DNA of 64,000 bases from CAZJKE01 sp964546585 (GCA_964546585.1 CAZJKE010000002.1:62001-126000), one strand, 5' to 3'; positions 44,290-53,717 are shown, counted from the stretch's first letter. The notes: generated by a model from the sequence alone, not told the origin. Program-made: numbers and translations.

Positions 44290-45238
44290 TGTCACCGCCG
44301 CTCACTGATCCAGACAACAATCCGGACATGCCCCGTGGCGGCGCATCGCCGCCAAGCGCTCTGGTGATCGTCGTCACGTTGTGATCGATCATGCCGATGT
44401 AGGTGCCTTCATAGGTGCCACCGCGACCCATTGCATCGGAGAACAACTGCCCGCCGATCACCACCGCATGCCCGCGGGACGCAGCGCCTTCGACCAACGC
44501 GCGGAGGTTTCGGTCCGACACGCTTGATTCAACAAACACGGCGGTGACGCCGCGATCAACCAGGAGGTTGACCAGGCGATTCACATCCTCGATGCCCGCC
44601 TCCGACTCCGTCGACAGCCCCTGCACCCCGACGACCTCAATGTCGTATGCGCGCCCGAAGTAGTTGAACGCGTCGTGGGCGGTAATGAGGATCCGTTTCC
44701 CCCGCGGAATGGAGGCGATGGATCGTCTGGCGTATTCGTCGAGTTGTTCCAACTTCTTTCCGTATGCCGCCGCGCGCGATTGAAATTCGGCGCAGTGGTC
44801 CGGGGCCTGTTCACACAACGCGGTTGCTACGGCTTCCACCGCCAGTGACCATGCCGCGACATCCATCCAGACATGCGGGTCCCAATGCCCGGCGAACTCT
44901 GGCGGTTCGAGCAACTGTGATTCGTCGATCAACTCGGTGACGGGGTAGACGACTTTGCCCATTCGCGCCGCTTTCATGAATGTGTCGGCCATGCGGCCCT
45001 CAAGCATGAGCCCGCTGTAGAGCACCATGTCCGCCGACATGATTGCCCGGGCATCGGCGGCGGTGGGCTTGTACAGGTGGGGATCGACCCCCTCACCCAT
45101 AAGGCCGACAATCGTCGCCCGGTCGCCGGCAACTTGCCGACCAATGTCGGTCACCATGCCGGTGGTTGAAACGACCTGTAGAGGCTCAGCGAGCGAAGCG
45201 GCCATGAGGACCGCGGAAAGCGATGAAGAAATCATCAT
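44273..45238 (-). CDS. Metal ABC transporter substrate-binding protein (TroA-like)
   Basis: A protein of 321 residues with a signal peptide (to about residue 18). Predicted metal ligands are H54 (VDPHLYKP), H122 (WDPHVWMD), H188 (ITAHDAFNYFG) and D285 (GMIDHN). This His-His-His-Asp set is that of TroA, a Zn/Mn-binding protein; manganese-specific PsaA has Glu at the third position. The long His/Asp-rich loop of ZnuA is absent. It is the first gene of the transporter operon, with GAGAGGGA upstream, 15 nt from the operator palindrome. Confidence 0.93.
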   Translation of the reverse strand: MMISSSLSAVLMAASLAEPLQVVSTTGMVTDIGRQVAGDRATIVGLMGEGVDPHLYKPTAADARAIMSADMVLYSGLMLEGRMADTFMKAARMGKVVYPVTELIDESQLLEPPEFAGHWDPHVWMDVAAWSLAVEAVATALCEQAPDHCAEFQSRAAAYGKKLEQLDEYARRSIASIPRGKRILITAHDAFNYFGRAYDIEVVGVQGLSTESEAGIEDVNRLVNLLVDRGVTAVFVESSVSDRNLRALVEGAASRGHAVVIGGQLFSDAMGRGGTYEGTYIGMIDHNVTTITRALGGDAPPRGMSGLLSGSVSGGDNETGK

Positions 45239-45252
45239 GCATGTCCCTCTCT

Positions 45253-45268
45253 TTTTGGCTAGCCAAAA
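45253..45268. promoter_or_regulatory. Perfect 16-bp palindrome, probable DtxR/MntR-family operator
   Basis: TTTTGGCTAGCCAAAA sits in the 60-nt gap between the divergent transporter operon and the regulator gene. Symmetry, length and position fit a DtxR/MntR/TroR operator controlling both. AT-rich promoter-like sequence (GTATATTCTTTGCTATCCT) lies beside it towards the regulator. Confidence 0.8.
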
Positions 45269-45298
45269 GTATATTCTTTGCTATCCTACAAGTCAACC

Positions 45299-45970
45299 AT
45301 GCTCACCACGACCGTTGAGAACTATCTGAAGGCCCTGTACCTCCTCGAATCCAGCGATCGAGAGCATCGCATTCCCACTGGCCAACTCGCCGACGCGCTC
45401 GATATCACCCCCGGGTCGGCTTCGGCGATGATCAAGACGCTTGCAGAGGCCGGTTTTCTTGATCACGAGCCCCACCACGGTGTCCGATTGAGCACCAGCG
45501 GAATGGCTGAGGCCATCCGAATCGTTCGGCGGCATCGGATCGTGGAGCGATTCTTGGTTGACATTCTCGGCATGAATTGGAGCGAGGTCCATGAGGAGGC
45601 TGAGCACCTGGAGCACGCCGTGTCTGACCGCGTCATCGAACAGATGGATCGCCTGCTCGGGCACCCCACGGTTGATCCTCACGGGGATCCGATCCCCGAT
45701 GCAGGAGGTCAGGTACCGATGCGTCAGGTCCGCCATCTCGCTGGCTGCGAGGTGGGTGACCGAGTGACCATTGCCCGCCTCGCCGACCAACACCCCCGCT
45801 TTCTTCGCTTTGCCGAAGAACACGGGCTTCGCCCCGGCGCGGTCCTCGACATCCTCGACCGCGACGACATTGCCCAGTCGATTACCTTTCGCCGCGACGA
45901 TCAGGACATGGTGCTCGCCCTTGAACCGGCAGGGACAATCGAGGTCGCCGCTTCTCCCGGTATGGGGTAG
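45299..45970 (+). CDS. DtxR/MntR-family metal-dependent repressor
   Basis: A protein of 223 residues in three domains: winged helix (1-73; TVENYLKALYLLE, LDITPGSASAMIKTL), metal-binding/dimerisation domain (74-140; H79, E83, H98, E102, E105, H106, then DPHGDPIP) and an SH3-like FeoA-type C-terminal domain (about 145-215). The residue equal to DtxR Met10/MntR Asp8 is Asn8, as in TroR-type TVENYL proteins. It represses metal uptake when metal is bound. The ATG lies 31 nt from the palindrome with no ribosome-binding site, so a leaderless transcript is possible. Confidence 0.94.
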   Translation: MLTTTVENYLKALYLLESSDREHRIPTGQLADALDITPGSASAMIKTLAEAGFLDHEPHHGVRLSTSGMAEAIRIVRRHRIVERFLVDILGMNWSEVHEEAEHLEHAVSDRVIEQMDRLLGHPTVDPHGDPIPDAGGQVPMRQVRHLAGCEVGDRVTIARLADQHPRFLRFAEEHGLRPGAVLDILDRDDIAQSITFRRDDQDMVLALEPAGTIEVAASPGMG

Positions 45971-45983
45971 CCTGTCTCCCACC

Positions 45984-46958
45984 ATGGGCCGATCCCTCCA
46001 CGCCGCGTGCGCCATATGCCTGTTGATTGTCGCCGGCTGCAAGGATGCGGTACCCCCCGAGACATCTGCCCCAGCACCGCAACCGGCGGCGATCACCAGC
46101 AGCGGTGGGGAACTGTTCGCCATGTACTGCGCGTTGTGCCACGGCGCCGAGGGGCGAGGTGACGGCGTGTTGGAACTCGATCGTCCCGCGAGAAACTTCG
46201 TTGACGGCGGTTTCTCATTCGGCAATACACAGGAGGCGATTGAAAGAACCATCGCCGGCGGCGTTCCGGGCTCGCCCATGCCGCCCTATGTCGATGCGCT
46301 GAAGGAAGAGGAGATCGCACGCTTGGCGACCTTTGTTCGAAGTCTCGCACCCACTGCCGCCGAGGCCAGTTCCGATCAAACGGAGTTGATTGTCGGCGAC
46401 CAACCGATCATCGTCCGCGGCATGCTCGGGCCAGTGATCGATGAAATGGCAATGTGGCCGCGGGGGCTGGTGGTCGGGAATCCCGACGGCCGCAGTTATG
46501 TCTACCGCGCTGATGATGTGCGACTGCTCGCCGTTCGACAAGGTCGGTTTGTCGGCCGAGCGGATTGGAATGGTCGCGGCGGTACACCGCTGCAACTGCT
46601 CGGAACGATTGTCGCGGACATTGACGACGGCGATGGTGTCGGCATGTTCGCCACAGCAACTGAGCGGCCCTTGCGCGGCGTTCTTCTGGAGACATCCACA
46701 CTTGGAGATCGTGGCAGCATCCGATATGCCCTCGCACAAACGGACGGCTCAGTCGTTGGCACGGTAACCGAGTCCTGCCGCGGGGCGACGGTGGAAGAAC
46801 GCGCGGTGATAGCGCAGCAACTTGAGATCGATGCGTCACAGCCAATCATCGTGCACATTCCGGCATCTGCACGGCGGATGTCGGGTGGCCACACCATGAC
46901 ACTTCCGGCGGGCAAGACCGCGTTTACTCTGACCCACACGGCAAAGGTAGTGCCGTGA
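45984..46958 (+). CDS. Cytochrome c lipoprotein
   Basis: A protein of 324 residues with a lipoprotein signal (ICLLIVAGC). A single class I cytochrome c domain covers about 40-115, with haem motif CALCH and distal Met in GSPMPPYV. About 200 residues of unassigned beta-rich sequence follow. It is probably periplasmic and membrane-anchored. The next gene overlaps by 4 nt (GTGA) and encodes a dehydrogenase-like beta-propeller, so this may be its electron acceptor; that is inferred from the coupling. Confidence 0.85.
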   Translation: MGRSLHAACAICLLIVAGCKDAVPPETSAPAPQPAAITSSGGELFAMYCALCHGAEGRGDGVLELDRPARNFVDGGFSFGNTQEAIERTIAGGVPGSPMPPYVDALKEEEIARLATFVRSLAPTAAEASSDQTELIVGDQPIIVRGMLGPVIDEMAMWPRGLVVGNPDGRSYVYRADDVRLLAVRQGRFVGRADWNGRGGTPLQLLGTIVADIDDGDGVGMFATATERPLRGVLLETSTLGDRGSIRYALAQTDGSVVGTVTESCRGATVEERAVIAQQLEIDASQPIIVHIPASARRMSGGHTMTLPAGKTAFTLTHTAKVVP

Positions 46959-49471
46959 ACGCCGCACTGATCCTGGCACTTCTGATGGCCAGCGGCGATG
47001 AGTCGCGGTACTGGAGCGTCGACTACCTCTCGCCGCCGAAGGGGGAAGTGCTCGAAGTCGGTGGCATGGGGTTTCTTCCGGACGGCGACCTTGTTGTCAG
47101 CACCAGGCGGGGGCAGGTTTGGCGAATATCTGATCCGCTTGCGGAGAATCCGGACGATGCATCCTTCGAATTGATCTGCGAGGGGTTGAATGAGGGACTC
47201 GGACTTGCTGTTGTGAACGGTGAGATCGTGGTGCTTCAGCGGACTGAACTCTCGCGGCTTCTTGACAAGAATGACGACCGGATCATCGACACGATCGAGA
47301 CCATCTCACAGGACTGGGGCGCAAGCGGTAACTACCATGAGTTTGCTTTCGGCCTGCCGATCGACGCCGATGGCAACATGTACATCGGTCTGAATGTGGG
47401 GTTCTGGGGAGCCCAGTGGTGGCACGGCAAGTCCCGCGTTCCCTGGAGAGGCTGGGTGCTGAAGGTCGCGCCGAATGGCACGACCACACCCGTTGCGCCG
47501 GGGTTTCGAAGTCCCTGTGGACTGGGAATGATGGATGACGGAACGCTGTTGGTGACGGACAATCAGGGTGACTGGATGCCCGCCGGCCCCATCTATGCCG
47601 TGCAGCCGGGTGGCTTTCACGGTCACCCCGCGTCGCTGCGGTGGTCCGACCAGTGGCCGAACAATCTGGATGAGGCGAGCGACACCGTTCCTCCGGACAC
47701 ACCTCGAGTTCCCGCCGCGATCTGGCTGCCGTACAAGTGGTCACGCTCCGCAGGCAACCTGATTGCCGACACCACCGGCGGCGCATTTGGCCCTTTCGAG
47801 GGGCAGTTCCTGGTGGCGGAACTCACCAATGGGCAGATCATCCGCGCTGACTTCGAAGAGATCGACGGGACATTGCAGGGGGCATGCTGGCAATTGCGGC
47901 AGCGCGTAGGTTCCGCCGCCCGCGTCGCCTTCGCGCCGGACGGCACACTCATGGTCGGGATGACCAACCGCGGATGGGGCGGCCTGCCCCCATCCGACGG
48001 AATCGCGAGAGTTCGGTGGACCGGCGAACTTCCCATGGAGATGGAACGCGTTCACATCTTGCAGGACGGTTTCGAGGTCTCATTCACGAAACCGCTGGGC
48101 GGTGTTCCGAAGGTAACGGCGGAACGGTACGACTACGACTGGTGGTGGGAGTACGGCTCTCCCGAGAGAAACACGACGCCGATGCCCCTGGCGGGGTCCT
48201 CGCTTTCCGAGGATGGGTTGACGATGACCATTCGACTTGAGGGCATGGCTGCAGGTACATGCGCCCGTGTGGTTCTGCATGAGGCAATGGCTGTTGACGG
48301 CACGCCGTTGTTGCACGACGAATTCAACTACACGATCAACCGGATTCCGGGTGATGCGGAGGGGGCGATTGTGCCCGTCGCCAAGAAGGCGCGGCCGCCG
48401 GTCGAACGCGGGCAGAGGGTTGAGGGTTGGCTTTATCTCATGTGGGGTGATTCGTTCGAATTGTGGGATCACGAGAACATCGCTGTCGGCAACGCGGAGT
48501 TGGACATTGATCAGCCGACGCGATTCGCCATGCCGCCCGGGGGCAATTGGCTCGTAGCGGAAGAGGTAAGTGCGTTCGACTCGCGATTGCGATTCGAGGC
48601 AGACGCGGAGATCCTGATTCGATTCATGCTTCCAGAGCAGGGTCGTGGCGTCTTCTGGCTCAGACCAGACATCGGGATTCAGGTTGCCGACAGTGCGTCT
48701 CAGCCGCCGGGAACGATGATTGACGGCGATGGCCGCGTTCTCTTCTTGCCTCGTCAGTCGGGGTACCTCGGACCCGGTCTTGCGCACGAGATGAAGATCT
48801 GGCTCAACAACGACAGGATTGAGCGGATTGAAGTCAATGCTGTGCCGGTCGTTGAGAACATGCCGCTGCCGGAGCGGGCGGAGAGCGATCTCTCGCTCGG
48901 TGTCGAGTGCCTCGATGGGCAGATGGCATTTGCGGACATTCGACTGCGGCGGCCGGAGATTCCAGAGGGGGCCGGCGAATGGCATTCGTTGTTGCAGCAA
49001 GCCGACACATGGCGTGCCATTGGCGACATCGAATGGGATCTCACCGATCAGACGCTCTCGCTCAAGGGCGACGGCGTCCTGCTCATTCCTCAACCGCTCC
49101 AGCATGCCGGGGCCGTGCGGCTTGATGTGTGGACCGACGGTACGGGCTATGGGGGCATCATCCTGCAGCCGGACGATACTGGCACCGGCACGACGGTTGA
49201 TGTCGGCACCACAAAGGGGCGGGGTATGGGAGGTGTGCGAGGGCGGCGGTCGCTTCAAGTCACGCCCATCGGCTCGCACGAGTGGTGCACGCTTGAGTTG
49301 GTGCCTGGAAGCCCCGGCCGCGTCAATCTCAATGGCGTGTCGCTGATCGACACCGAGGATCTTCCCCTACCGGGAAACTGGATCGGCATCGAGGTGCGAA
49401 ACGGCGCGGCCATCCGCGCCCGCCACCTCACGGTATCAGACAACGGTGTCCTAGCAGTCGCCCCAGACTGA
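46955..49471 (+). CDS. Secreted PQQ-dehydrogenase-like propeller protein with DUF1080-type domains
   Basis: A protein of 838 residues starting with GTG; a short hydrophobic N-terminus (MNAALILALLMASG) serves as signal. Residues about 30-360 resemble the six-bladed propeller of PQQ-dependent sugar dehydrogenases and PVC-type membrane dehydrogenases (FAFGLPIDADGNMYIGLN; RSPCGLGMMDDGTLLVTDNQ). The C-terminal part (about 490-670 and 680-835) has two jelly-roll modules like DUF1080, with IWLNNDRIERIEVNAV and GRVNLNGVSLIDTEDLP. Oxidation or binding of a carbohydrate is inferred. Its 3' end overlaps the convergent subtilase gene by 21 nt. Confidence 0.75.
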   Translation: MNAALILALLMASGDESRYWSVDYLSPPKGEVLEVGGMGFLPDGDLVVSTRRGQVWRISDPLAENPDDASFELICEGLNEGLGLAVVNGEIVVLQRTELSRLLDKNDDRIIDTIETISQDWGASGNYHEFAFGLPIDADGNMYIGLNVGFWGAQWWHGKSRVPWRGWVLKVAPNGTTTPVAPGFRSPCGLGMMDDGTLLVTDNQGDWMPAGPIYAVQPGGFHGHPASLRWSDQWPNNLDEASDTVPPDTPRVPAAIWLPYKWSRSAGNLIADTTGGAFGPFEGQFLVAELTNGQIIRADFEEIDGTLQGACWQLRQRVGSAARVAFAPDGTLMVGMTNRGWGGLPPSDGIARVRWTGELPMEMERVHILQDGFEVSFTKPLGGVPKVTAERYDYDWWWEYGSPERNTTPMPLAGSSLSEDGLTMTIRLEGMAAGTCARVVLHEAMAVDGTPLLHDEFNYTINRIPGDAEGAIVPVAKKARPPVERGQRVEGWLYLMWGDSFELWDHENIAVGNAELDIDQPTRFAMPPGGNWLVAEEVSAFDSRLRFEADAEILIRFMLPEQGRGVFWLRPDIGIQVADSASQPPGTMIDGDGRVLFLPRQSGYLGPGLAHEMKIWLNNDRIERIEVNAVPVVENMPLPERAESDLSLGVECLDGQMAFADIRLRRPEIPEGAGEWHSLLQQADTWRAIGDIEWDLTDQTLSLKGDGVLLIPQPLQHAGAVRLDVWTDGTGYGGIILQPDDTGTGTTVDVGTTKGRGMGGVRGRRSLQVTPIGSHEWCTLELVPGSPGRVNLNGVSLIDTEDLPLPGNWIGIEVRNGAAIRARHLTVSDNGVLAVAPD

Positions 49472-51148
49472 GATCAGGGCAAGCATGTCCTTGACATTCA
49501 CCACAGCGTTGTCATCGAGATCGCCACTGCATCCGCCGCATGATCCCCACTGCGAGATCAGTGCCAGAAGATCCTTGACGCCGACCACCGCGTCGCCGTC
49601 CAGATCGCCAAAGCATTCCTCGACCGGATCGATCGATTCCAGCGCCGCCTGGGCGTTGATGAAACCGTGTCCAAAGTTCGTGTCGTAGCCGTTGCTGCCG
49701 TAGTCGACGGCCGTCGACGACAAGACATCCTCCAACTCATCGGGACTCAGGCTCGGGTCTACGGAAAGCACAAGCCCGGCGACTCCCGCGGCATATGGGG
49801 AGGCAAACGAGGTCCCGTCGATCGTGGTGGTGTTCCCGGAGCCATACCCCGCGCTGCCGGTGCGATCGGTCGTCCGGATCCCCTCACCCGGTGCGCTGAT
49901 GAACAGGCCTGATCCATGTGTGCTGAAACTGGCAAGCGATCCGTTTGATGACATCGCTGCGACCGCAACAACACTGCTGAGATTGGCGGGCCAGCCGATC
50001 GTTGTAGACCCGTCGTTGCCTGCAGCACCAACATGAAAGACGCCCGCCGCTCGTGTTGCGTTGAAGGCACTGGTGATGCTCGACATCGGCGAGCCGCCAC
50101 CCCAACTGGAATTGGTCACCCGTGCACCTGTGTCTTCGACCCAGTTGATGCCGCTGACAACCCAACTCTCCTGGAATTCCAGAAAACCAAGGCAGAACCC
50201 GAAGAGATCCATCTCATTGAATACCTTGCCGGCGCGAACCCAGCAGTGCGGGGCAATGCCTGTCACGCCCTGATTGTTGTCGATCGTTGCAGCAACGCAT
50301 CCGCCGACAGCCGTGCCGTGGTTGTCACAACCAGTGCTTGGGTTTCCGTTGCTTCCGCTACCGGTGAATGTCTGGCCGGTCAACTGGTGAATGTCAGCGT
50401 GCGCCTGATCGATGCCCGAGTCGAGCACGACAACGACGATGTCCTCGCTGCCCATCGAAATGTCCCACGCTTCAGGGGCATCCATGTCATGATCGTTGGA
50501 CTGGTGCAGGCCCCACTGCTGGCCAAATTCCGGGTCGTTGGGCATGTGATTGCCGCGGACCCAGGCGATTGCATCGCTCTCGGCAAACTCGAACATGTCC
50601 ATGACGGCCAGCGTGTTGGCTACCGCCAGCACATCGCGCCCATCGCGAAGCGTTGTTCGAACGCGGTAGAGTCGATCCATCCCCGCGAAATCTGTATCAA
50701 GAATGTCGCCGTGTAAGGAAATCACTGCTTCGGCGGCCTCGGCATCGCTGCCTGCGGCACGCATCACAAGCAGATCGCGTGTCGGGATGTAGGGCAACCC
50801 GCTCTGGCCAGCGAAGACCGGCGACACAAAGTCGAACTCGCCTTCCGCGGCAAGTCGACTGACCACGGAATCAATCTGTCGTGCGCCGTGCAGTGACCGT
50901 GTTGTTTCGATATAGGTCCAGCCTGGCACGGTGCTCGGCGACATCATGGAAGCGTCGACACCGACGCTCGCAAGTACATCGCCCGGCGCTGCTGGCGAAC
51001 CGCCTTCGTCAAAGACCGCGATCATGGTGACATCCAGCCCCAGCGGAATTGCGTCCTTGAAGTGGTGGTAGGTGTGATTGGCAGCGGTGGCCACGCCCGC
51101 GAGGCAGCCCATCGCAACTCCAAATGCGGCGACTTGTTGTCGTGTCAT
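49451..51148 (-). CDS. Secreted subtilisin-like S8 peptidase with dockerin-like C-terminus
   Basis: A protein of 565 residues: a signal peptide (cleavage near GVATA), a pro-region to about 215, and an S8 catalytic domain with the full triad in VVVVLDSGID (Asp), GCDNHGTAVGG (His) and IDGTSFASPYAAG (Ser). The tail has two dockerin-like repeats, FGDLDGDAVVGVKDLLALIS and SGDLDDNAVVNVKDMLALIS, each with an EF-hand-like calcium loop and paired cysteines. Such doublets are common at the ends of planctomycete extracellular proteins, without a cellulosome. The start at 51148 follows AAGGAGATC. Extracellular protein degradation is inferred. Confidence 0.94.
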   Translation of the reverse strand: MTRQQVAAFGVAMGCLAGVATAANHTYHHFKDAIPLGLDVTMIAVFDEGGSPAAPGDVLASVGVDASMMSPSTVPGWTYIETTRSLHGARQIDSVVSRLAAEGEFDFVSPVFAGQSGLPYIPTRDLLVMRAAGSDAEAAEAVISLHGDILDTDFAGMDRLYRVRTTLRDGRDVLAVANTLAVMDMFEFAESDAIAWVRGNHMPNDPEFGQQWGLHQSNDHDMDAPEAWDISMGSEDIVVVVLDSGIDQAHADIHQLTGQTFTGSGSNGNPSTGCDNHGTAVGGCVAATIDNNQGVTGIAPHCWVRAGKVFNEMDLFGFCLGFLEFQESWVVSGINWVEDTGARVTNSSWGGGSPMSSITSAFNATRAAGVFHVGAAGNDGSTTIGWPANLSSVVAVAAMSSNGSLASFSTHGSGLFISAPGEGIRTTDRTGSAGYGSGNTTTIDGTSFASPYAAGVAGLVLSVDPSLSPDELEDVLSSTAVDYGSNGYDTNFGHGFINAQAALESIDPVEECFGDLDGDAVVGVKDLLALISQWGSCGGCSGDLDDNAVVNVKDMLALISVWGDC

Positions 51149-51202
51149 GCTGATCTCCTTGTCCCCCACCCGCGGTCACCTTAGGTCATGGATGGTGACA
51201 TC

Positions 51203-52621
51203 TCAAGGGTTCGGCGTCGATTTCGATGGGGGATCACGCTGCCAAGGCCCCGGGGGGGGCACCTCCCCGACATGTTTGACGATCTGCCCGCCCGCAGCGG
51301 GTGACATGTCGATCTCGCGGTTGCCATGCCACCCGATGAACACGCCCAGCGGCCAGTCCTCCATGAGCCTGACCTTGAAAGGTGGTCCGTCACCTGGAAA
51401 TATCAGTTGTATGTCCCAGTACACATTTTCCCGGGCTGAATGTGGGCCTCTTCCCAGCGCACCGCCGCTACGAAGTGGTTGCTTCGGTGTGTCACGCTGC
51501 TCAATCACGATGTCCTGATGGAGGTTGCGAAAGGCACACGCCCTATGGCAGTCCATCGCCAATTCCCGGCCGCGGCCACGGTGAAAGACATTGAAGTGAC
51601 TCGACCATGACAGCGTGGTGCCGTGCCGGTGGGGCGCATCGATCACGAAGTCCTCGACGAGACAGTGGCCGCAGCCGCTGAGGCAGATCGGATGATGCAT
51701 CGTGCGGCCGCTCATGGCCACATCTCGCACGGTCGTAAAGCCGCAAGTGCCAAGCAGAATGCCGCTGTCGGCATTGCGTGTACGAATGCCCGACAGGTAG
51801 CATTCGACAAGCCCATTTCCTGCAATGGCGTTGAAACCACGTTCCTTGAGGTGCCCCGGATAGGGTTCCTCTCTGAAGTCAAAGGTCAAGTCGCGAACCG
51901 CGCAGTGTTGCAGGTACGGCCGGCGAACAACCACCGGGTTCCACGTGGGCCGCAGAGGCGCCGGCAGTGGTGGTTCGACCATCACTCGATCGTCATCCAC
52001 AGCCAATACTCGCACCCATGTCACGATGCGGTACTTGTCTGATGCCTTCAATTCCGAGCCGTACCGAGGTGGGTCGACTGCGTCGCCGTACAGCCATTGC
52101 AGCAGTGAATCCTCTCCGGTGTCATTGAACCAGCGAATCTGTACCCACTCTCCCGCGGTGAGGCGATTGCCATCATCAATCCACTGCGCGGTAAACGAGT
52201 GTGCGCCATCGGCCTCGTCCGACACAATGTCCGCCACCACCTCGTCGCGTCCACCCGGTGACAGCGTGAGCAAGCCCCCGGACCAACTCCACTTCCGATC
52301 AGCGCCGCGAAGTTCCGCAAGCGGCTCAGGGCAAGAGAGAATCGTCCCGCCAGCGGGGTCACCAAGCAGGCGAATATTGCTCTTGGAGATTCGGATCGGC
52401 TTCTCGAGAATCCAACGGCCCGAGGGAATACGCACAGCCCCACCACCATCGCCGACCGCATCAATCGCCGACTGGATGGCTGCTGCATCGCCTACGTCAT
52501 CGTCTGCAACGCCGCCGTACTCAACAACACTGACAATCCTCCGAGGCGGTGGCAACGGCGGACATCCCGCACGTGAGAAATCCGGAAGAGCAGCCAATTG
52601 CACAAGCATCGCCGTCAGCAT
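51203..52621 (-). CDS. Secreted pectate-lyase-like right-handed beta-helix protein
   Basis: A protein of 472 residues with a short N-terminal hydrophobic signal. The region EYGGVADDDVGDAAAIQSAI followed by GGGAVRIPSGRWIL is the opening of Pectate_lyase_3/GH28-type beta-helix domains, and successive coil-like turns follow to about residue 400. Catalytic residues cannot be named from sequence alone, so lyase and hydrolase remain possible. The ATG overlaps the fructosamine-kinase-like gene stop by 7 nt, an unusual pairing of a cytoplasmic kinase with a secreted polysaccharide-type enzyme. Confidence 0.8.
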   Translation of the reverse strand: MLTAMLVQLAALPDFSRAGCPPLPPPRRIVSVVEYGGVADDDVGDAAAIQSAIDAVGDGGGAVRIPSGRWILEKPIRISKSNIRLLGDPAGGTILSCPEPLAELRGADRKWSWSGGLLTLSPGGRDEVVADIVSDEADGAHSFTAQWIDDGNRLTAGEWVQIRWFNDTGEDSLLQWLYGDAVDPPRYGSELKASDKYRIVTWVRVLAVDDDRVMVEPPLPAPLRPTWNPVVVRRPYLQHCAVRDLTFDFREEPYPGHLKERGFNAIAGNGLVECYLSGIRTRNADSGILLGTCGFTTVRDVAMSGRTMHHPICLSGCGHCLVEDFVIDAPHRHGTTLSWSSHFNVFHRGRGRELAMDCHRACAFRNLHQDIVIEQRDTPKQPLRSGGALGRGPHSARENVYWDIQLIFPGDGPPFKVRLMEDWPLGVFIGWHGNREIDMSPAAGGQIVKHVGEVPPPGPWQRDPPSKSTPNP

Positions 52622-53487
52622 GACAAGGCCGACCTCGCCGCACCCATCGCCGCTGCGAGATAGGAGCGTCCAAACAAGTTCACATGGTTGAGCAGGTGAT
52701 AGGTCTGGTAGACCGCGATTCGCTTTGAGTCTGCCCGCTGTCCGGTGGCGGCTTCATAGGCTTCAAAGGCCTCTTCGGGAAACCCGCCAAAGAGCCGCAT
52801 CATGGCGATGTCGCACCATCGATCCCCGATCGAACACGCCGGGTCGATGATCGCCAACTCCTTGCCACACGCCACCGCATTCCCCGACCAGAGATCACCA
52901 TGCAGAAGCGCTGGTGGCGGCTGGTGTGGCAGGATGTCACCGAGGTGCTTGATCAGCGACTCAAATACATCCTTCTCGCCGCTTTGCAGGAGATCACTAT
53001 CGATTGCCAACGCGAGTTGTGGTTCCAGCCTGCATGTGACATTGAATTCGACCCAGTCCTTGCACCATGTGTTTCGTTGCGGTGTTCTACCCAGATAGTT
53101 GTCGCTGCAATACCCATACGCTTGACCGGCAGCACAGTCGTGCAGGGATGCGAGCGATGTGCCAAACAAGGGCCAAGCACGAGCGGTCGCTGTCGCGCCT
53201 GGTAGATGCTCCATGAGCAGTATGGCGGTTCCAAGATACACGCCGACGGTGTGCACATCTGGAACTCGCACCGTCCCAGTTGCGGCAATGGCCTCCAACG
53301 AGTGCGATTCGGTATTCAACATGTCCGCATCAGCAGCATGCGCACACTTCGCGACAAGGTGGCCGCCGCGACTGAGATTGACGGCCACCACATTGTGCAT
53401 GCACCCACCGCCGAGCGGTGAGACCGCCTGCACAGCATCAGTCATTCCGGCATCCGCCATCGCGGCAGCGATGGAGCGTGTATTCAC
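52615..53487 (-). CDS. Fructosamine/ketosamine-3-kinase family protein
   Basis: A kinase of 290 residues related to aminoglycoside phosphotransferases. It has the family start VQAVSPLGGGCMHNVVAV, the catalytic loop LLHGDLWSGN and the Mg-binding IIDPACSIGDRWCDIAMM. The family phosphorylates sugar adducts on amines, which destabilises them (protein deglycation), or small amino-sugars. The start is uncertain: the GTG at 53487 gives the usual length, while ATGs at 53460 and 53445 would shorten it; none has a good ribosome-binding site. It lies 17 nt after the small lipoprotein gene. Confidence 0.88.
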   Translation of the reverse strand: MNTRSIAAAMADAGMTDAVQAVSPLGGGCMHNVVAVNLSRGGHLVAKCAHAADADMLNTESHSLEAIAATGTVRVPDVHTVGVYLGTAILLMEHLPGATATARAWPLFGTSLASLHDCAAGQAYGYCSDNYLGRTPQRNTWCKDWVEFNVTCRLEPQLALAIDSDLLQSGEKDVFESLIKHLGDILPHQPPPALLHGDLWSGNAVACGKELAIIDPACSIGDRWCDIAMMRLFGGFPEEAFEAYEAATGQRADSKRIAVYQTYHLLNHVNLFGRSYLAAAMGAARSALSC

Positions 53488-53504
53488 CGGGCAACGCACA
53501 GCGT

Positions 53505-53717
53505 TTACTTGCAGCAGGCTGGTGAACCTTTGATCTTGCCGCAGTCCGGGCACTTTGGCAGATCGTCATTGCAACAGTCGTCGCTGCCCTGTGGCATTCC
53601 GCAGGGGCACAGTTCGGCCGTGCCTGCTTTCGTTGATTTCGGATTGGCGTTGCATCCAATGAGTGCCATCAGGGAGATGAGTGTAAGGACTGTTGTAACT
53701 GCTCTTGCGTGCCTCAT
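53505..53717 (-). CDS. Small Cys-rich lipoprotein
   Basis: A precursor of 70 residues with a lipoprotein signal (SLMALIGC). The mature part of about 50 residues has eight further cysteines arranged CPCG, CC, CPDCG and CC, ending in CCK at the C-terminus. The pairs resemble zinc- or other metal-binding knuckles. AAGGAG precedes the ATG. It is unrecognised and divergent from the DUF1080 gene. A periplasmic metal-binding or redox role is possible but not shown. Confidence 0.8.
   Translation of the reverse strand: MRHARAVTTVLTLISLMALIGCNANPKSTKAGTAELCPCGMPQGSDDCCNDDLPKCPDCGKIKGSPACCK

Noticed and set aside
48080..49279. Open frame of 399 codons on the minus strand
   Set aside because: Shadow of the propeller/DUF1080-type gene; no domain.
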